This document shows positions 23,669-34,800 of a stretch of DNA of 64,000 nt, piece after piece. The position numbers and the translations under genes were made by a program. Source of the stretch: Sphingomonas oleivorans (lineage in GTDB: Bacteria > Pseudomonadota > Alphaproteobacteria > Sphingomonadales > Sphingomonadaceae); contig NZ_NWBU01000010.1 of the NCBI RefSeq assembly GCF_003050615.1, positions 343,165 through 407,164 of the forward strand, read 5' to 3'. The first letter of the stretch is position 1. Each line of letters opens with the position of its first letter. The notes below the pieces were generated by a model, which was not told the DNA's origin, ran no database searches, and worked only from the letters and a program-made list of their open reading frames with translations.

Positions 23669-26600
23669 TGGATACGTCGAAGCTGAAACCCTTCGCGCAG
23701 GAAGCCCGCCGCACGCTTAAGGCGCAAGTATCCACGCGCCTGAACCTCGTGTTGGCGGAGCAGAGTGCCGCGCGGCGTGAGCAGCCGAAAGCCGTTGCAG
23801 AACTGGAAGCGGAGATCGCCCGGACGGACCGCGAGCAGGTCGTCGAACGGGTCGCCTATACCTGGTTCAACCGCTTCACCGCCCTGCGCTTCATGGATGC
23901 GAACGGCTATACGCGGTTGAAGGTCGTATCGCCCGCCGAGGGACAGACGCGGCCGGAGACCTTGGCGGAAGCTGCCGCGGGACACATCGATGAAGAGGTG
24001 TCCCCGGCGGTGCGGGAGAAGGTGGCCGCCCTGCTGGACGGGCGCACGCCTTCGGCCGATGCCCAGGGCGAGGCCTATCGCCTGCTGTTGGTTGCCGCCT
24101 GTAACCAGTGGCATGCGGTCATGCCCTTCATGTTCGAGAAGATTGCGGATTACACCGAGCTCTTGTTGCCGGAAGACCTGCTGTCTGCCGACAGTCTGCT
24201 CGCCAAGGCACGGGCCGTGATGTCGGAGGATGCCTGCCAAGACGTTGAGATCATTGGCTGGCTCTATCAGTTCTACATCTCGGAGAAGAAGGATGAGGTC
24301 TTTGCCGGCCTCAAGAAAAACAAGAAGATCACGGCCGAGAACATCCCGGCCGCCACCCAGCTGTTCACCCCGCACTGGATCGTTCGTTACCTGGTGGAGA
24401 ATTCGCTGGGGCGGCTCTGGCTGCTGAACCGGCCGGGATCGGAACTGGCCGGGCAGATGGATTACTACATCGCGCAGGAAGAGCCGGAGACGGACTTCCT
24501 GCGGATCGGCAAACCCGAGGATATCCGCATCTGCGATCCGGCCTGCGGCTCCGGGCATATGCTGACTTACGCCTTCGACCTGCTCTACGCGATCTATGAG
24601 GAGGAAGGTTACGAGGCGACTGAAATCCCAGACCTGATCCTCAGTCGCAACCTGCACGGGATAGAGCTTGATGATCGCGCCGGCGCGTTGGCGGCCTTCG
24701 CGCTTGCGATGAAGGCGGCAGCGAAGCTAGGGCGACGGAAGTTCCTCAAGTTACGCGTGCAGCCGAATGTGTGCGTGATGCAGGATGTGCGCTTTACGCA
24801 TTCCGAGATGCAGGATGCTGCAAACGTGGTCGGGCGTGATCTGTTCACCACTGAGTTCCGCGAGACTCTTGGGCAGTTCGAGCAGGCCAAAAATTTTGGC
24901 TCACTGATAGTTCCAAAGCTGCGCGATCCCGCTGAGGTTGCCCGCGCTGTGAGATTGAGGGATTTCGGAGGCGACCTGCTGCTCCGCGAGATACAGGAAC
25001 GTGTTCTGAAAGTGCTGGAGATGGCTGAAGCTCTTTCTCCGAAATATAGTGTCGTGGTCGCCAACCCACCGTATGCTGGCGTGAAAGGACTTAATCCGTT
25101 TCTTGCTGAGTGGCTCGAAAACGTGTTTCCTGATAGCTGCTCTGATTTAATGACAGCCTTTATGGATAGGTGCCGCTTACTCACCGTACCTGAAGGTACA
25201 TGGGGTATGATCAATCTTCCGTCATGGATGTTTCTTGCTTCATATGGTGAACTTAGATCTAGACTGTTGCTTGGCCAAAAACTGGGGTCGCTCATCCACT
25301 TGGGTCGTGGCGTCTTCGGGGCCGACTTCGGGTCGGTGGCATTCATTGTGCATAATGCACTAAATCAGGAAGGACGCCATTTTCTCGCGAGGCGCCTTTT
25401 CGAGAAGTTCTCACTTGTTAGAAGCAATGATCAGATTGAAGCATTATTCCACGACTCTGCCTTTGGCGCATACCAAACGAAACAGGAATCGCTTAATCAG
25501 ATTCCCGGCGCGCCTATAGCTTACTGGCTGAGCGATAACGCCATTGAAGCATTTGAGCGCGGTTTGCCTCTCTCGACCATTGCGCCGCCGAAACAGGGTA
25601 TCAAAACTGGAGAGAACGATCGCTTCCTGCGGCTTTGGCACGAAGTGGGATATGGAAAATCTGCCCTGATCGAGAACCTTATTACGACGGATTTGGCAGA
25701 GAAAAAATGGTTCCCATGTACAAAGGGCGGGCAATTTCGCCGATGGTATGGAAATTGTGATTTCGTATTAAACTGGCAAAATGATGGAACTGAGATCAGA
25801 AATTTCAAAGACGATAATGGGAAGCTGCGCTCACGTCCTCAGAATACGCAATATTTTTTTGTGGGCGGTGTTACATGGTCAAGTTTGACCATAGGGTCAT
25901 TTTCAGCGCGACTTCTGCCTGATCATTTTGCATTTGAGAGCAAAGGGTCGGCCTCTCCGATAGCCGATAAGCCTAAGATCTATAATGTCCTTGGTTTCCT
26001 TAACTCATCAGTCGTCGACAAATTGATCTCTGCCCTGTCTCCAACTGTGGACTATAGCGAAGGTGCGATTGGGAAACTGCCGATCGTTGACCTCGAAGAC
26101 TCGGCATTATCTATACCGCGAAAGGCGACGGCGATAGCGCGTGCCGATTGGGACGCTGCTGAAACCTCATGGGATTTCTCCACACTCCCGCTGCTATCGT
26201 CCGGACACCGGGCCGAGACACTGGAGGCCACTTATGTCCGCCAGCGCGCCCAATGGCAGGTTATGACGGACGAGATGCAGCGGCTAGAGGGAGAGAACAA
26301 CCGCATCTTCATCGATGCCTACGGGCTGCAAGACGAACTCACCGGTGAAGTGCCTGTCGGAGAGATCACACTCACCTGTAATCCCGCTTATCGTTATGGG
26401 CTGAGGGGCACTGCAAGTGACCGAGAAGCCCGCCTGCGAACCGACACGATATCCGAATTCCTCAGCTACGCAGTGGGCTGCATGTTCGGGCGCTACAGCC
26501 TCGATGCGCCTGGCATGATACTGGCCAATCAAGGTGAAGGTCTAGCCGAATATCTTGCTCGCGTGCCACAGCCTAGCTTCGAGGTGGATGCCGACAACGT

Positions 26601-27174
26601 GATCCCAGTGCTGGAGGGCGACTGGTTCGCCGATGACATCACCGAACGCTTTCGCAAGTTCCTCCGCGTCACCTTTGGCGACGAGCGTTTCGCGGAGAAC
26701 CTCGCATTCATCGAGGAATCGCTGGGCAAGGACCTGCGCCGGTACTTCACGCGCGACTTCTTCAACGATCATGTGAAACGGTACAAGAAGCGTCCCATCT
26801 ACTGGATGTTCTCCAGCCCGAAAGGTAGCTTTCAGGCGCTGATCTACATGCACCGCTATCGGCCTGACACCGTGAGCGTCGTGCTGAATGATTACCTGCG
26901 CGAATTCCGCAACAAGCTCGAAGCGCACCGCAAGGGCCTTGAGACGCTGAGCGTCAGTACCGAGGCCACACCCGCACAGCGCACCAAGGCGCTGAAGGAG
27001 GTGGGCGAGGTTACCAAGGTGATTGAGGAGCTCGATGGCTATGAGCGCGATGTGCTTTACCCGCTGGCCACGCAGAAGATCGAGGTCGACCTCGACGACG
27101 GGGTGAAGGCCAACTACCCGAAATTTGGCGCGGCGCTGAAGCCGATCAAGGGCCTTTCGGATGCGGATGACTGA
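23668..27174 (+). CDS. pglX: BREX DNA adenine methyltransferase PglX
   Basis: A 1168-residue N6-adenine methyltransferase that marks the host at one strand of a non-palindromic site and provides BREX specificity. The SAM-binding motif DPACGSGHML is near residue 290 and the catalytic NPPY in VVVANPPYAGVKG near residue 465. After it comes a stretch (about 25,050-26,110) with clearly lower GC and different codon use, which should be the target-recognition region; the GC-rich C-terminal helical part then resumes. This looks like exchange of the specificity module. Overlaps brxC by one base and is followed by pglZ two bases later. No frameshift was seen. Confidence 0.93.
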   Translation: MDTSKLKPFAQEARRTLKAQVSTRLNLVLAEQSAARREQPKAVAELEAEIARTDREQVVERVAYTWFNRFTALRFMDANGYTRLKVVSPAEGQTRPETLAEAAAGHIDEEVSPAVREKVAALLDGRTPSADAQGEAYRLLLVAACNQWHAVMPFMFEKIADYTELLLPEDLLSADSLLAKARAVMSEDACQDVEIIGWLYQFYISEKKDEVFAGLKKNKKITAENIPAATQLFTPHWIVRYLVENSLGRLWLLNRPGSELAGQMDYYIAQEEPETDFLRIGKPEDIRICDPACGSGHMLTYAFDLLYAIYEEEGYEATEIPDLILSRNLHGIELDDRAGALAAFALAMKAAAKLGRRKFLKLRVQPNVCVMQDVRFTHSEMQDAANVVGRDLFTTEFRETLGQFEQAKNFGSLIVPKLRDPAEVARAVRLRDFGGDLLLREIQERVLKVLEMAEALSPKYSVVVANPPYAGVKGLNPFLAEWLENVFPDSCSDLMTAFMDRCRLLTVPEGTWGMINLPSWMFLASYGELRSRLLLGQKLGSLIHLGRGVFGADFGSVAFIVHNALNQEGRHFLARRLFEKFSLVRSNDQIEALFHDSAFGAYQTKQESLNQIPGAPIAYWLSDNAIEAFERGLPLSTIAPPKQGIKTGENDRFLRLWHEVGYGKSALIENLITTDLAEKKWFPCTKGGQFRRWYGNCDFVLNWQNDGTEIRNFKDDNGKLRSRPQNTQYFFVGGVTWSSLTIGSFSARLLPDHFAFESKGSASPIADKPKIYNVLGFLNSSVVDKLISALSPTVDYSEGAIGKLPIVDLEDSALSIPRKATAIARADWDAAETSWDFSTLPLLSSGHRAETLEATYVRQRAQWQVMTDEMQRLEGENNRIFIDAYGLQDELTGEVPVGEITLTCNPAYRYGLRGTASDREARLRTDTISEFLSYAVGCMFGRYSLDAPGMILANQGEGLAEYLARVPQPSFEVDADNVIPVLEGDWFADDITERFRKFLRVTFGDERFAENLAFIEESLGKDLRRYFTRDFFNDHVKRYKKRPIYWMFSSPKGSFQALIYMHRYRPDTVSVVLNDYLREFRNKLEAHRKGLETLSVSTEATPAQRTKALKEVGEVTKVIEELDGYERDVLYPLATQKIEVDLDDGVKANYPKFGAALKPIKGLSDADD

Positions 27175-27176
27175 GC

Positions 27177-29684
27177 ATGAATGACCGCATCGCAAAAGGT
27201 CTTGAGGCGGCGTTCGATCGGCATCGGATCGTTTTCTGGACTGATACGGCGCGAGAGCTTCGCGCCACGTTCGATGCCCTCCAGTTGGAAGGCATCGAGA
27301 AGATTGCGCTCGCCAACAACGAATTCGGGGTGAAGCACCGAATCCTGCGCGAAGAGCCGGAGCAACGATTCCTCATCTACCGGGAAGGTGCTGAGCCTGA
27401 TCGCATCGATAACTGGCTACTCGACGTCCAGCTAGCCCAAGGAGCCTTCAAGGCTGACCAAGCCGCGCTCTGGCTGACCGAACTGGGGCTCGGGCTGGAG
27501 ATGGAAGGGGTCGTGCGCGGGCACGAGGAGTTCTTCCGATCCGGGCGACGGCTCGAACAGTTGCGCGCCATGGTGCGCGGCGATGATCGGCTTGAGGCGA
27601 TCAAGCTCAAGATGCTGGTCGTCTGCGTCAAGGCTGGGGAAGGGGCTGGTTTCGATGAGGTCGTCGAGCAGCTCTTGGCCGAATTGGCCAATGAGAGCGA
27701 CGATGCGATCAAGCTGATTGAGCGCGTCAAGCTGGCCGACTTCTTGTGGCAGCAGACTGGGCGGCAATTCAATTATCATGCGCCCAATCCGAGCGTAAGC
27801 GACCTTGCCATCACGCTGTTCAAGTCAGCTCACTCGGCCGGCCTTGGCGGCACCCCGCAGCTTTCGCCTGAGGCCTTGGTCTTCTTCAAGCGCTGGAAGA
27901 ATAATCGCCACAACGCGGTCGCCTTCGAGAAGCTGTCGGCGGATTATGCGGAGATTTTGCCGATCCGTGACGACCTGACTGCGCGCGATTTCCGAGAACT
28001 GATGGAACTCGACACCTTCGAGGATGTAGATCGCGCGATCATCGTAGCGCTGGTGCGCGGCGTAGCGGCAAAGACGCTGGCCAACGGGGATGTGGCGGGA
28101 TGGATCAGGCAGCGCCGCCAAAGCCATTGGTATGAGCGCTTCAAGGACCTCTATGAAGCGGTGGGCTTCGCGTCGGAGTTCCAGTTTGCGCTGTCCCAGG
28201 TCAATCTGGGGATGGTCGGCCTGGCGGAGGGTGTGAGCCGGTATACCACCACATGGTTCAGGATCGACCAGCTCTATCGCAAATTCATCCGCCACATGCA
28301 GCGGTCAGCCCAGGCCAGCCTCATGGCCGAGCTGTTCGAGCAGGTCGAGAACCACTACGTGAACAGCTACCTGCTGAGGCTCAACGATGCCTGGCAGGTT
28401 CATATCGATGCCGCAGCGGCATGGGACGTGCCGGGCATCGTTCGCCAGCGTGACTTCTATCAGACGCATGTTGGGGAGTATCGGCGCAAGGGTCAGAAGA
28501 TCTGCGTCATCATCTCCGACGCCATGCGGTACGAAATTGCCGACGAGCTCCTCGGTCGGGTGCGTGAACTCGACAAGTACGATGCTGATCTGGAGGCTAT
28601 GCTCGGATCGCTGCCCACCTATACGCAGCTCGGTATGGCATCGTTGCTTCCCAATCGTGATCTGCAAATCGCCGATAACGACACCAGCACCGCCATCGTC
28701 GACGGACAGAGTTCGCTTGGCCTCGAAAACCGCAAAAAGATCCTAGCGCGCGGACGGGAGGGCGACCGAACCACGGCGTTGATGGCCGATGAACTGATAG
28801 CAATGCCCAAGGACGAGTGTCGGGCAATGTTCCGCGATCACGACGTGATCTACGTCTATCACAATCGGATTGATGCCATTGGCGATAAGCCGGCAACCGA
28901 GGAGCATGTCTTTGATGCGGCCGAGGATACGCTTGAGGCCATGGTGCAGCTCATCAAGAAGCTGACTTCGGCCAACGCGACCAGCCTGCTGATTACCGCG
29001 GATCATGGCTTCATCTACCAGCATCGGCCCATTGAGGAGAGCGACTTTTCCGGCGCAGAGGTCGCTGGCGACGCTATCCTGTTCCGGAACCGGCGGTTTG
29101 TTCTGGGGCATGGCCTCAAGGCGCAACCCGGCTTGCGGCACTTCGACGCCGTGTCTGCTGGATTGGAGGGTGAAGTTGAGATGCTTGTCCCCAAGTCCAT
29201 TAATCGGCTTCGCCTGAAGGGGTCTGGCAGCCGCTTCGTTCATGGCGGCGCAACCTTGCAAGAAGTGGTCGTGCCGGTCCTGCGGATCAACAAGTCGCGG
29301 CAAAGCGATACTTCGCAGGTCGAAGTGGAGATCACGGCCAGCACGAGCCAGGTGATCACGTCAGGCCAGATTTCCGTGCGGCTCTACCAGCTGGATGCGG
29401 CCACAGAGAAAACACGGCCGCGGCGCCTGCGCGCCGGCATCTACTCCGCCACCGGCGAACTGATCTCGGACAGCCACGACCTCACCTTCGATTTCAGGTC
29501 GGATAATCCCAGGGAGCGTGAACACCAGGTGCGTTTCCTGATGTCGAGGAAGGCTGATGCGTTCAATGGCCAGGAGGTCACCCTGAAGCTTGAAGAACAG
29601 CACGGCGACACATCGCATTTTCGAGAATACCGGAGCGCTCGCTATGTCCTGCGGCGCAGTTTCACGAACGATTTCGATTTCTGA
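27177..29684 (+). CDS. pglZ: BREX alkaline-phosphatase-superfamily protein PglZ
   Basis: An 835-residue PglZ. The alkaline phosphatase fold is marked by ICVIISDAMRYEIADEL near residue 442, with the metal-binding Asp and the Ala-Met in place of the usual nucleophile context, and by LLITADHGFIYQHRP near residue 605 with DHG metal ligands. The N-terminal 400 residues are helical with FWTD near the start. PglZ is essential in all BREX types, binds PglX/BrxB and shows metal-dependent nuclease or phosphodiesterase activity in vitro in some members. Ribosome binding is weak, which fits translational coupling to pglX, whose stop is two bases upstream. Confidence 0.92.
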   Translation: MNDRIAKGLEAAFDRHRIVFWTDTARELRATFDALQLEGIEKIALANNEFGVKHRILREEPEQRFLIYREGAEPDRIDNWLLDVQLAQGAFKADQAALWLTELGLGLEMEGVVRGHEEFFRSGRRLEQLRAMVRGDDRLEAIKLKMLVVCVKAGEGAGFDEVVEQLLAELANESDDAIKLIERVKLADFLWQQTGRQFNYHAPNPSVSDLAITLFKSAHSAGLGGTPQLSPEALVFFKRWKNNRHNAVAFEKLSADYAEILPIRDDLTARDFRELMELDTFEDVDRAIIVALVRGVAAKTLANGDVAGWIRQRRQSHWYERFKDLYEAVGFASEFQFALSQVNLGMVGLAEGVSRYTTTWFRIDQLYRKFIRHMQRSAQASLMAELFEQVENHYVNSYLLRLNDAWQVHIDAAAAWDVPGIVRQRDFYQTHVGEYRRKGQKICVIISDAMRYEIADELLGRVRELDKYDADLEAMLGSLPTYTQLGMASLLPNRDLQIADNDTSTAIVDGQSSLGLENRKKILARGREGDRTTALMADELIAMPKDECRAMFRDHDVIYVYHNRIDAIGDKPATEEHVFDAAEDTLEAMVQLIKKLTSANATSLLITADHGFIYQHRPIEESDFSGAEVAGDAILFRNRRFVLGHGLKAQPGLRHFDAVSAGLEGEVEMLVPKSINRLRLKGSGSRFVHGGATLQEVVVPVLRINKSRQSDTSQVEVEITASTSQVITSGQISVRLYQLDAATEKTRPRRLRAGIYSATGELISDSHDLTFDFRSDNPREREHQVRFLMSRKADAFNGQEVTLKLEEQHGDTSHFREYRSARYVLRRSFTNDFDF

Positions 29685-29695
29685 GAGGCAGGGGC

Positions 29696-31783
29696 ATGAC
29701 CGCGCTGGACGACAAGATCAATGAACGCTTCCCCGGCCTCGTCGTGCGGAAGGATCTGGTGAAGGCTGTCAAAGGCAACGCCATCGTCCCGACCTACGTT
29801 CTCGAGTACCTTCTAGGACAATATTGCGCGACCAATGATGAGGCCTCGATCCAGTCGGGGATCGAGACCGTGCGCGAGATTTTGCGCAAGCACTATGTGC
29901 ACCGCAATGAAGCCGGCCTGATCAAATCCAACATCCGAGAGAAGGGGCGTTGGAAGATCATTGATCGGATCAGTGTGGCATTGAACGACAAGAGCGATGC
30001 TTACGAGGCCAGCTTCGCCAACCTCGGAATTTCGAAGGTCCTCATCGATTCCGGGACCGTCAAGACCCACCCCAAGCTCCTTGTCGGAGGAGTGTGGTGC
30101 ATTGCCGATATCGAGTACGATTACACCGAGGACAAGAACGTCACGCCATGGATCCTCGGGTCCATGAAGCCGATCCAGCTATCTCAGTTTGATTATGATG
30201 CGTATCTCGAGGCTCGCAAGACGTTCACCACTGATGAGTGGATCGACCTTCTGTTCCAGACTGTTGGCTTCAACCCAGACATGTTTGGCCGCCGGTCAAA
30301 ACTGATCCAGCTGATGCGTCTCATCCCCTTTGTGGAGCGCAACTACAACCTGATTGAGTTGGGACCCAAGGGCACAGGCAAGTCTCACATCTTCTCGGAG
30401 TTTTCGCCGCACGGAATCCTCGTATCAGGTGGCGAAGTCACCGTGCCAAAGCTGTTCGTCAACAACAGCTCAGGCAAAATCGGTCTTGTCGGTTACTGGG
30501 ATGTCGTGGCGCTCGACGAGTTTGCGGGCAAACAGAAGAAGGTGGACAAGGCGCTTGTCGACATTCTCAAGAACTACATGGCCAACAAGACCTTTTCCCG
30601 TGGCGTAGAGCCGCTGGGGGCCGAGGCATCGATGGTCTTCGTGGGTAACACGAAGCACACGGTTCCCTACATGCTCAAGAACACAGACCTGTTCGATGAG
30701 CTTCCCGACAAGTACTACGATTCCGCGTTCATCGATCGCCTGCACACCTACATCCCTGGCTGGGAGGTGGGCGTTATTCGCGGTGAGATGTTCTCTGACG
30801 GATATGGCTTCGTTGTCGACTATCTTGCGGAGATTCTTCGCCATCTTCGCAACGATGACTATTCCGACCGATATCGAGCGCACTTCGATCTCTCCCCGGA
30901 TATTTCCACACGCGATCGGGATGGGGTTCACAAGACATTTTCCGGTTTCATGAAGCTGCTCTTCCCGCATGGGGACGTGACCCCGGACGAGATTGAAGAG
31001 GTCTTGAGGCTCGCGTTGGAGGGGCGCAAGCGTGTCAAGGATCAGCTCATGCGTATCGACACGACCTATCCCGAGGTCGACTTTTCATTCACCCGGAAGG
31101 GCGGCGAAAAGGTCAAGGTCGCGACCCTCGAGGAAACCGAGTTCCCCAGCTTCTATTACCGGCGCGCGCAAGAGTCCGATGGACCTGGGCAGGCTGGCAT
31201 TGAAACAGTGGGCATGCCTTCAACCGGCAATGACCGTAGCAGCCTGACACCGAAAGCTGACACATTGGCAACGGCAAAGCCGGAGGGCCCGAGCGAAGGC
31301 CACTTCACCTTTGCGGAAAACCAGAAGGGCGTGACTTTCGATGGGCTGTTTGGCCCCTACCTCGCCGGGGCTCAAAAGATCACCATCACAGATCCGTACG
31401 TCCGCGCGTTTTACCAGATCCGCAACGTTATGGAGCTTGTTGAGACGATAGCGAAAACCCAATCACCGGCCGACGAGGTCGATGTGCACTTGATTACTTG
31501 CCTCGATGGAATCCGGCCCGAGAAGCAAGAAGAAAACCTGTCGGCGATTGCTTCGTCGTGCGACGGTGCAGGGATCCGCTTCACGTGGGAATTTGACGAG
31601 ACAAACACGATTCATGCGCGCCATATTGTAACTGATACGGGCTGGAAAATTGCTCTCGATCGTGGACTCGACATTTTCCAGCAGTACGAGATGAATGATG
31701 CCTTTAGTTTCTCTAACCGCCTTCAACAGTTTAGGTCAGTGAAGGCATTTGAGATCATTTACCTGAAATCGAAAGGTATATGA
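29696..31783 (+). CDS. brxL: BrxL AAA+ protein with an MITD1-like C-terminal domain
   Basis: A 695-residue BrxL. The N-terminal part (ERFPGLVVRKDLVKAVKGN, VPTYVLEYLLGQYC) and the ATPase core with Walker A GPKGTGKS near residue 223 and VVALDEFAGKQK near 272 are typical of type I BREX. After a Ser/Pro-rich linker at about 500-535 I do not see the Lon serine-lysine protease region usual for BrxL. Instead residues about 548-695 (LFGPYLAGAQKITITDPYVR, then IHARHIVTDTGWKIALDRGL) match my memory of the MIT_C phospholipase-D-like domain of human MITD1. BrxL is a DNA-bound AAA+ ring important for phage exclusion. It is the last gene of the operon. Confidence 0.88.
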   Translation: MTALDDKINERFPGLVVRKDLVKAVKGNAIVPTYVLEYLLGQYCATNDEASIQSGIETVREILRKHYVHRNEAGLIKSNIREKGRWKIIDRISVALNDKSDAYEASFANLGISKVLIDSGTVKTHPKLLVGGVWCIADIEYDYTEDKNVTPWILGSMKPIQLSQFDYDAYLEARKTFTTDEWIDLLFQTVGFNPDMFGRRSKLIQLMRLIPFVERNYNLIELGPKGTGKSHIFSEFSPHGILVSGGEVTVPKLFVNNSSGKIGLVGYWDVVALDEFAGKQKKVDKALVDILKNYMANKTFSRGVEPLGAEASMVFVGNTKHTVPYMLKNTDLFDELPDKYYDSAFIDRLHTYIPGWEVGVIRGEMFSDGYGFVVDYLAEILRHLRNDDYSDRYRAHFDLSPDISTRDRDGVHKTFSGFMKLLFPHGDVTPDEIEEVLRLALEGRKRVKDQLMRIDTTYPEVDFSFTRKGGEKVKVATLEETEFPSFYYRRAQESDGPGQAGIETVGMPSTGNDRSSLTPKADTLATAKPEGPSEGHFTFAENQKGVTFDGLFGPYLAGAQKITITDPYVRAFYQIRNVMELVETIAKTQSPADEVDVHLITCLDGIRPEKQEENLSAIASSCDGAGIRFTWEFDETNTIHARHIVTDTGWKIALDRGLDIFQQYEMNDAFSFSNRLQQFRSVKAFEIIYLKSKGI

Positions 31784-31846
31784 GTTGTCGCCTGATAGCC
31801 GGTAGGGCGATATTACGTTGTAGAGTTTCATTTCCTAGGGGGGAAC

Positions 31847-34800
31847 GTGGCCGACGCTGACGCTTTTGCTGCAGAGCGGGGTAGTATGGACATAAGGTCT
31901 AGCGGCCTTGTCCATTCAGCTGAGACGGATATTCTGCGTCTCCAGCAGATCCTGCGCGAGGGCTATGCCTCGGGCTTCACCATTTTCAAGGAGCTGCTTC
32001 AGAACGCCGAAGATGCCGGGGCAAGCCGCATGGTTGTTGCCGGTCACGCCGGGTTTGATGATGCCGTCAATCCTTTGCTACGAGCACCTGGGCTGATCGT
32101 CGCCAATGACGGCAAGGTGTTCGCCCGGCATATGGACGCGATTACACGCGCCAGCGGCGGCAGCAAGGCGGATGAACGCTCGGCGGTGGGGCGTTTCGGT
32201 CTGGGTCAGAAATCAGTCTATCACCTGTGCGACGCCTTCATCGCGCTTGGCCGGGTGGAAGACCGCGACGGCCGAACACAAACGCTGATTATGAACCCAT
32301 GGGATCAGGTGGCCGAAGCTGATGCCGCGCATCGCGACTGGCCGCAACTTTCCCACGCCGAAGGGAAGATGCTGCTCGATAAGGCATCGGCGCTTGGGAT
32401 GAAGCAGGGCATGGCGCTGTTCCTGCCGCTGCGCACAGCGGATCTGCGTCCCGGGCCGGCCTTGTGCCTGTCGGACATGAACTGGCAACCCGACAGCGCC
32501 ATCGCCGATATCCTCGATGGTGAGGAACTGGCCGCAACCTTGTGCTGCCTGCGCAATCTGGAAAGCGTGGAGATCATCCCGATCGCAGGCGAGGGGCGCA
32601 GAATTTCGATGCGTAACGGCGCACGGCGCCTATCTGGCCCGGGTGTGGAGAGCGTCGCGCCGAATATCGGCGGCCAAGTTGTTGGCGCAGGTTTCGAACT
32701 GACCTTCAGCGGCCGCCAGCAATGGAAACCTGATGGGCAAGCCGCGCAGCTGCTGAAGGTGGATGGATGGGACAAAGTGTTCGACATCCACGGGAAGCTC
32801 ATTCCTCCCAAGGCCAATCCGCACGGGGCAGTGATCCTGTGCCGTTCGGTCGCCCGTGAGGGGACGGGCCAGTTGCGGTTGCGTAACGCGGTGTACTTGC
32901 CGTTGGGCGCACCTCTGTTCGCCGAGCCGCTCGAACGCGGTTCCGACAATATCGATCTGCTGGTGCACGGCTATTTCTTCGTGTCCAGCGACCGGCGCAA
33001 ACTGCGCGACGACGATCATATCGAGACCCGCTGGAACCAGGCGCTACGCCGCGAGGCGGCGCTACCGCTGCTGCTCGATGCAATGGCGGATGCCTTGCCC
33101 GAATTACCTGGCGACGCAGAGCGTCATGCGCTGATCCGTGCTTTGCAGCGCACTCCATGGTGGAATGATCACCGCGCTGAGGCTTGCCAGGGCAAGGCGC
33201 TTGCCCGGAGCTGGCCGGGTGATCGGGCGGAAAGCTGGCAGGTCTGCTCTGGCGCCTCGCTGCGTCCGGTAATGCGGGGTGATGCGACGTCGCTGGCCCG
33301 CCTCAAAGCCGCCTTTCCCGGACTTGAAGACTGGTGCCGCGAGAACGGGATCGTCCTGGCTTTCGGCACAGTGTTGGCTGATGCCGATCCGCGCTGGCCC
33401 GATGCGCAGCTCGCTAACTTGGTGCGCCTCGCCGGCCCCGCTGCTTTCCAGAAAGGGCAAGTGGCCGAAACTCTGGCGGCGGTCCTCGAAGCGGCGCAGC
33501 CCGGCGAAGCAGCACGGGCGGCGTTGGCCGAAACCTGCCGCAGCGCCATCGCCTTGGTCGACCAAAGTCTCGCCAGTGCCGAGAAGCTTAAACCGCTGGT
33601 TCGCCGCCTGCCGCAGGATCGTATCCTTGTCCTTCCTCCCAGCGTAGAAAATCGGGAACTTCTTCGAGCGCTGGCGGCAGCGGGAACTAGCATTCCGGTC
33701 AAGGCAGCTTGGGCTGAGCAGGGCGGGGCGATGTCTCGGCAGTTGGGGCTAAGCGAGACGATAGAATTATTGGCGGCTGCGGAGCCCTTCCTTTCAGCTC
33801 GAGGGGCTGTAGCGCAGGAAGCTTCGGCCCTGATATCGCATTTGTTGCGTAACGGCCCCTCTCTCGAGACACTGGCTGCGGATCGCCGGGGTAGCGAATT
33901 GCAGGTTATCCCCGCGCGGTTGATGCAAGACGAAGCGGACGTTCGGTTATCTCTGGGCGCCATCGCGGGTTTGAAGCGCAGAGGCTTGCTGTTCGATGCG
34001 GCACCGAATCGGGAGCTCCTCGTGCTCGCTAGTGCGGTCGCGGCACCCGAAGTCTACCAAGTCCGCTTGAAGGATGGCGGTCTTGGGGATCTGGCTTCGG
34101 CGAAGAAGACGGAATGCCTCTTGGCGGTCTTGAGGCAGGCTGAAAGTTTTGGGGATCCTGGCAAGTGTGGAGAGCTCGCGGAGCTGCTCGGTGCCGATGC
34201 CCCTCGCGATGAATTGCGCCGACTTGTTGCGCGCGATCCGGTTCTACCTTCGCATGTCAGTCTAATCGAACTGGATGAGCTCGGCGGGATACTCGACGAT
34301 TTGGTCCAAGAGCTGTTGCAGGACAGGGAAGATCGCCTCGTTGCCTCCGCTACGACGGCAGAACTGAAAAAGGCGCTGCGCGACCGCATCGGGCTGCGTC
34401 GGATCGATCTCACCGAATTGGGCGGCTGGCTTCAGGATGCACAGAGTGCCGGCGCCATGCGGTCGATGGACGATTCCAAGGCCATGGCATTGCTCAAATC
34501 GGGAATCGATGACGATGTTCTGAAAACGCTGCCGTTGCACCGATCCATTGGGCACGAAAGTCTGCTTCCAGCCACTGACCTGTTCCGCGGTCGCGCTTCG
34601 GATATCGCGCCCGCACTCTTACCTTTTACCCGTTTGGTCGAGCTATGGGGAGATTCGCCAGCAGCGGCGGTCCAGAACAGGCTTATCGCGCGTTGGGGGC
34701 CTGAAGCGGCGGTCCGCACGGCATTGGCGGCGCCAAACCCCGAACGCTTCACCTCGGAAATTGCTACAGCATTGGGCGCAATCGAGCATCTGCCCGATGA

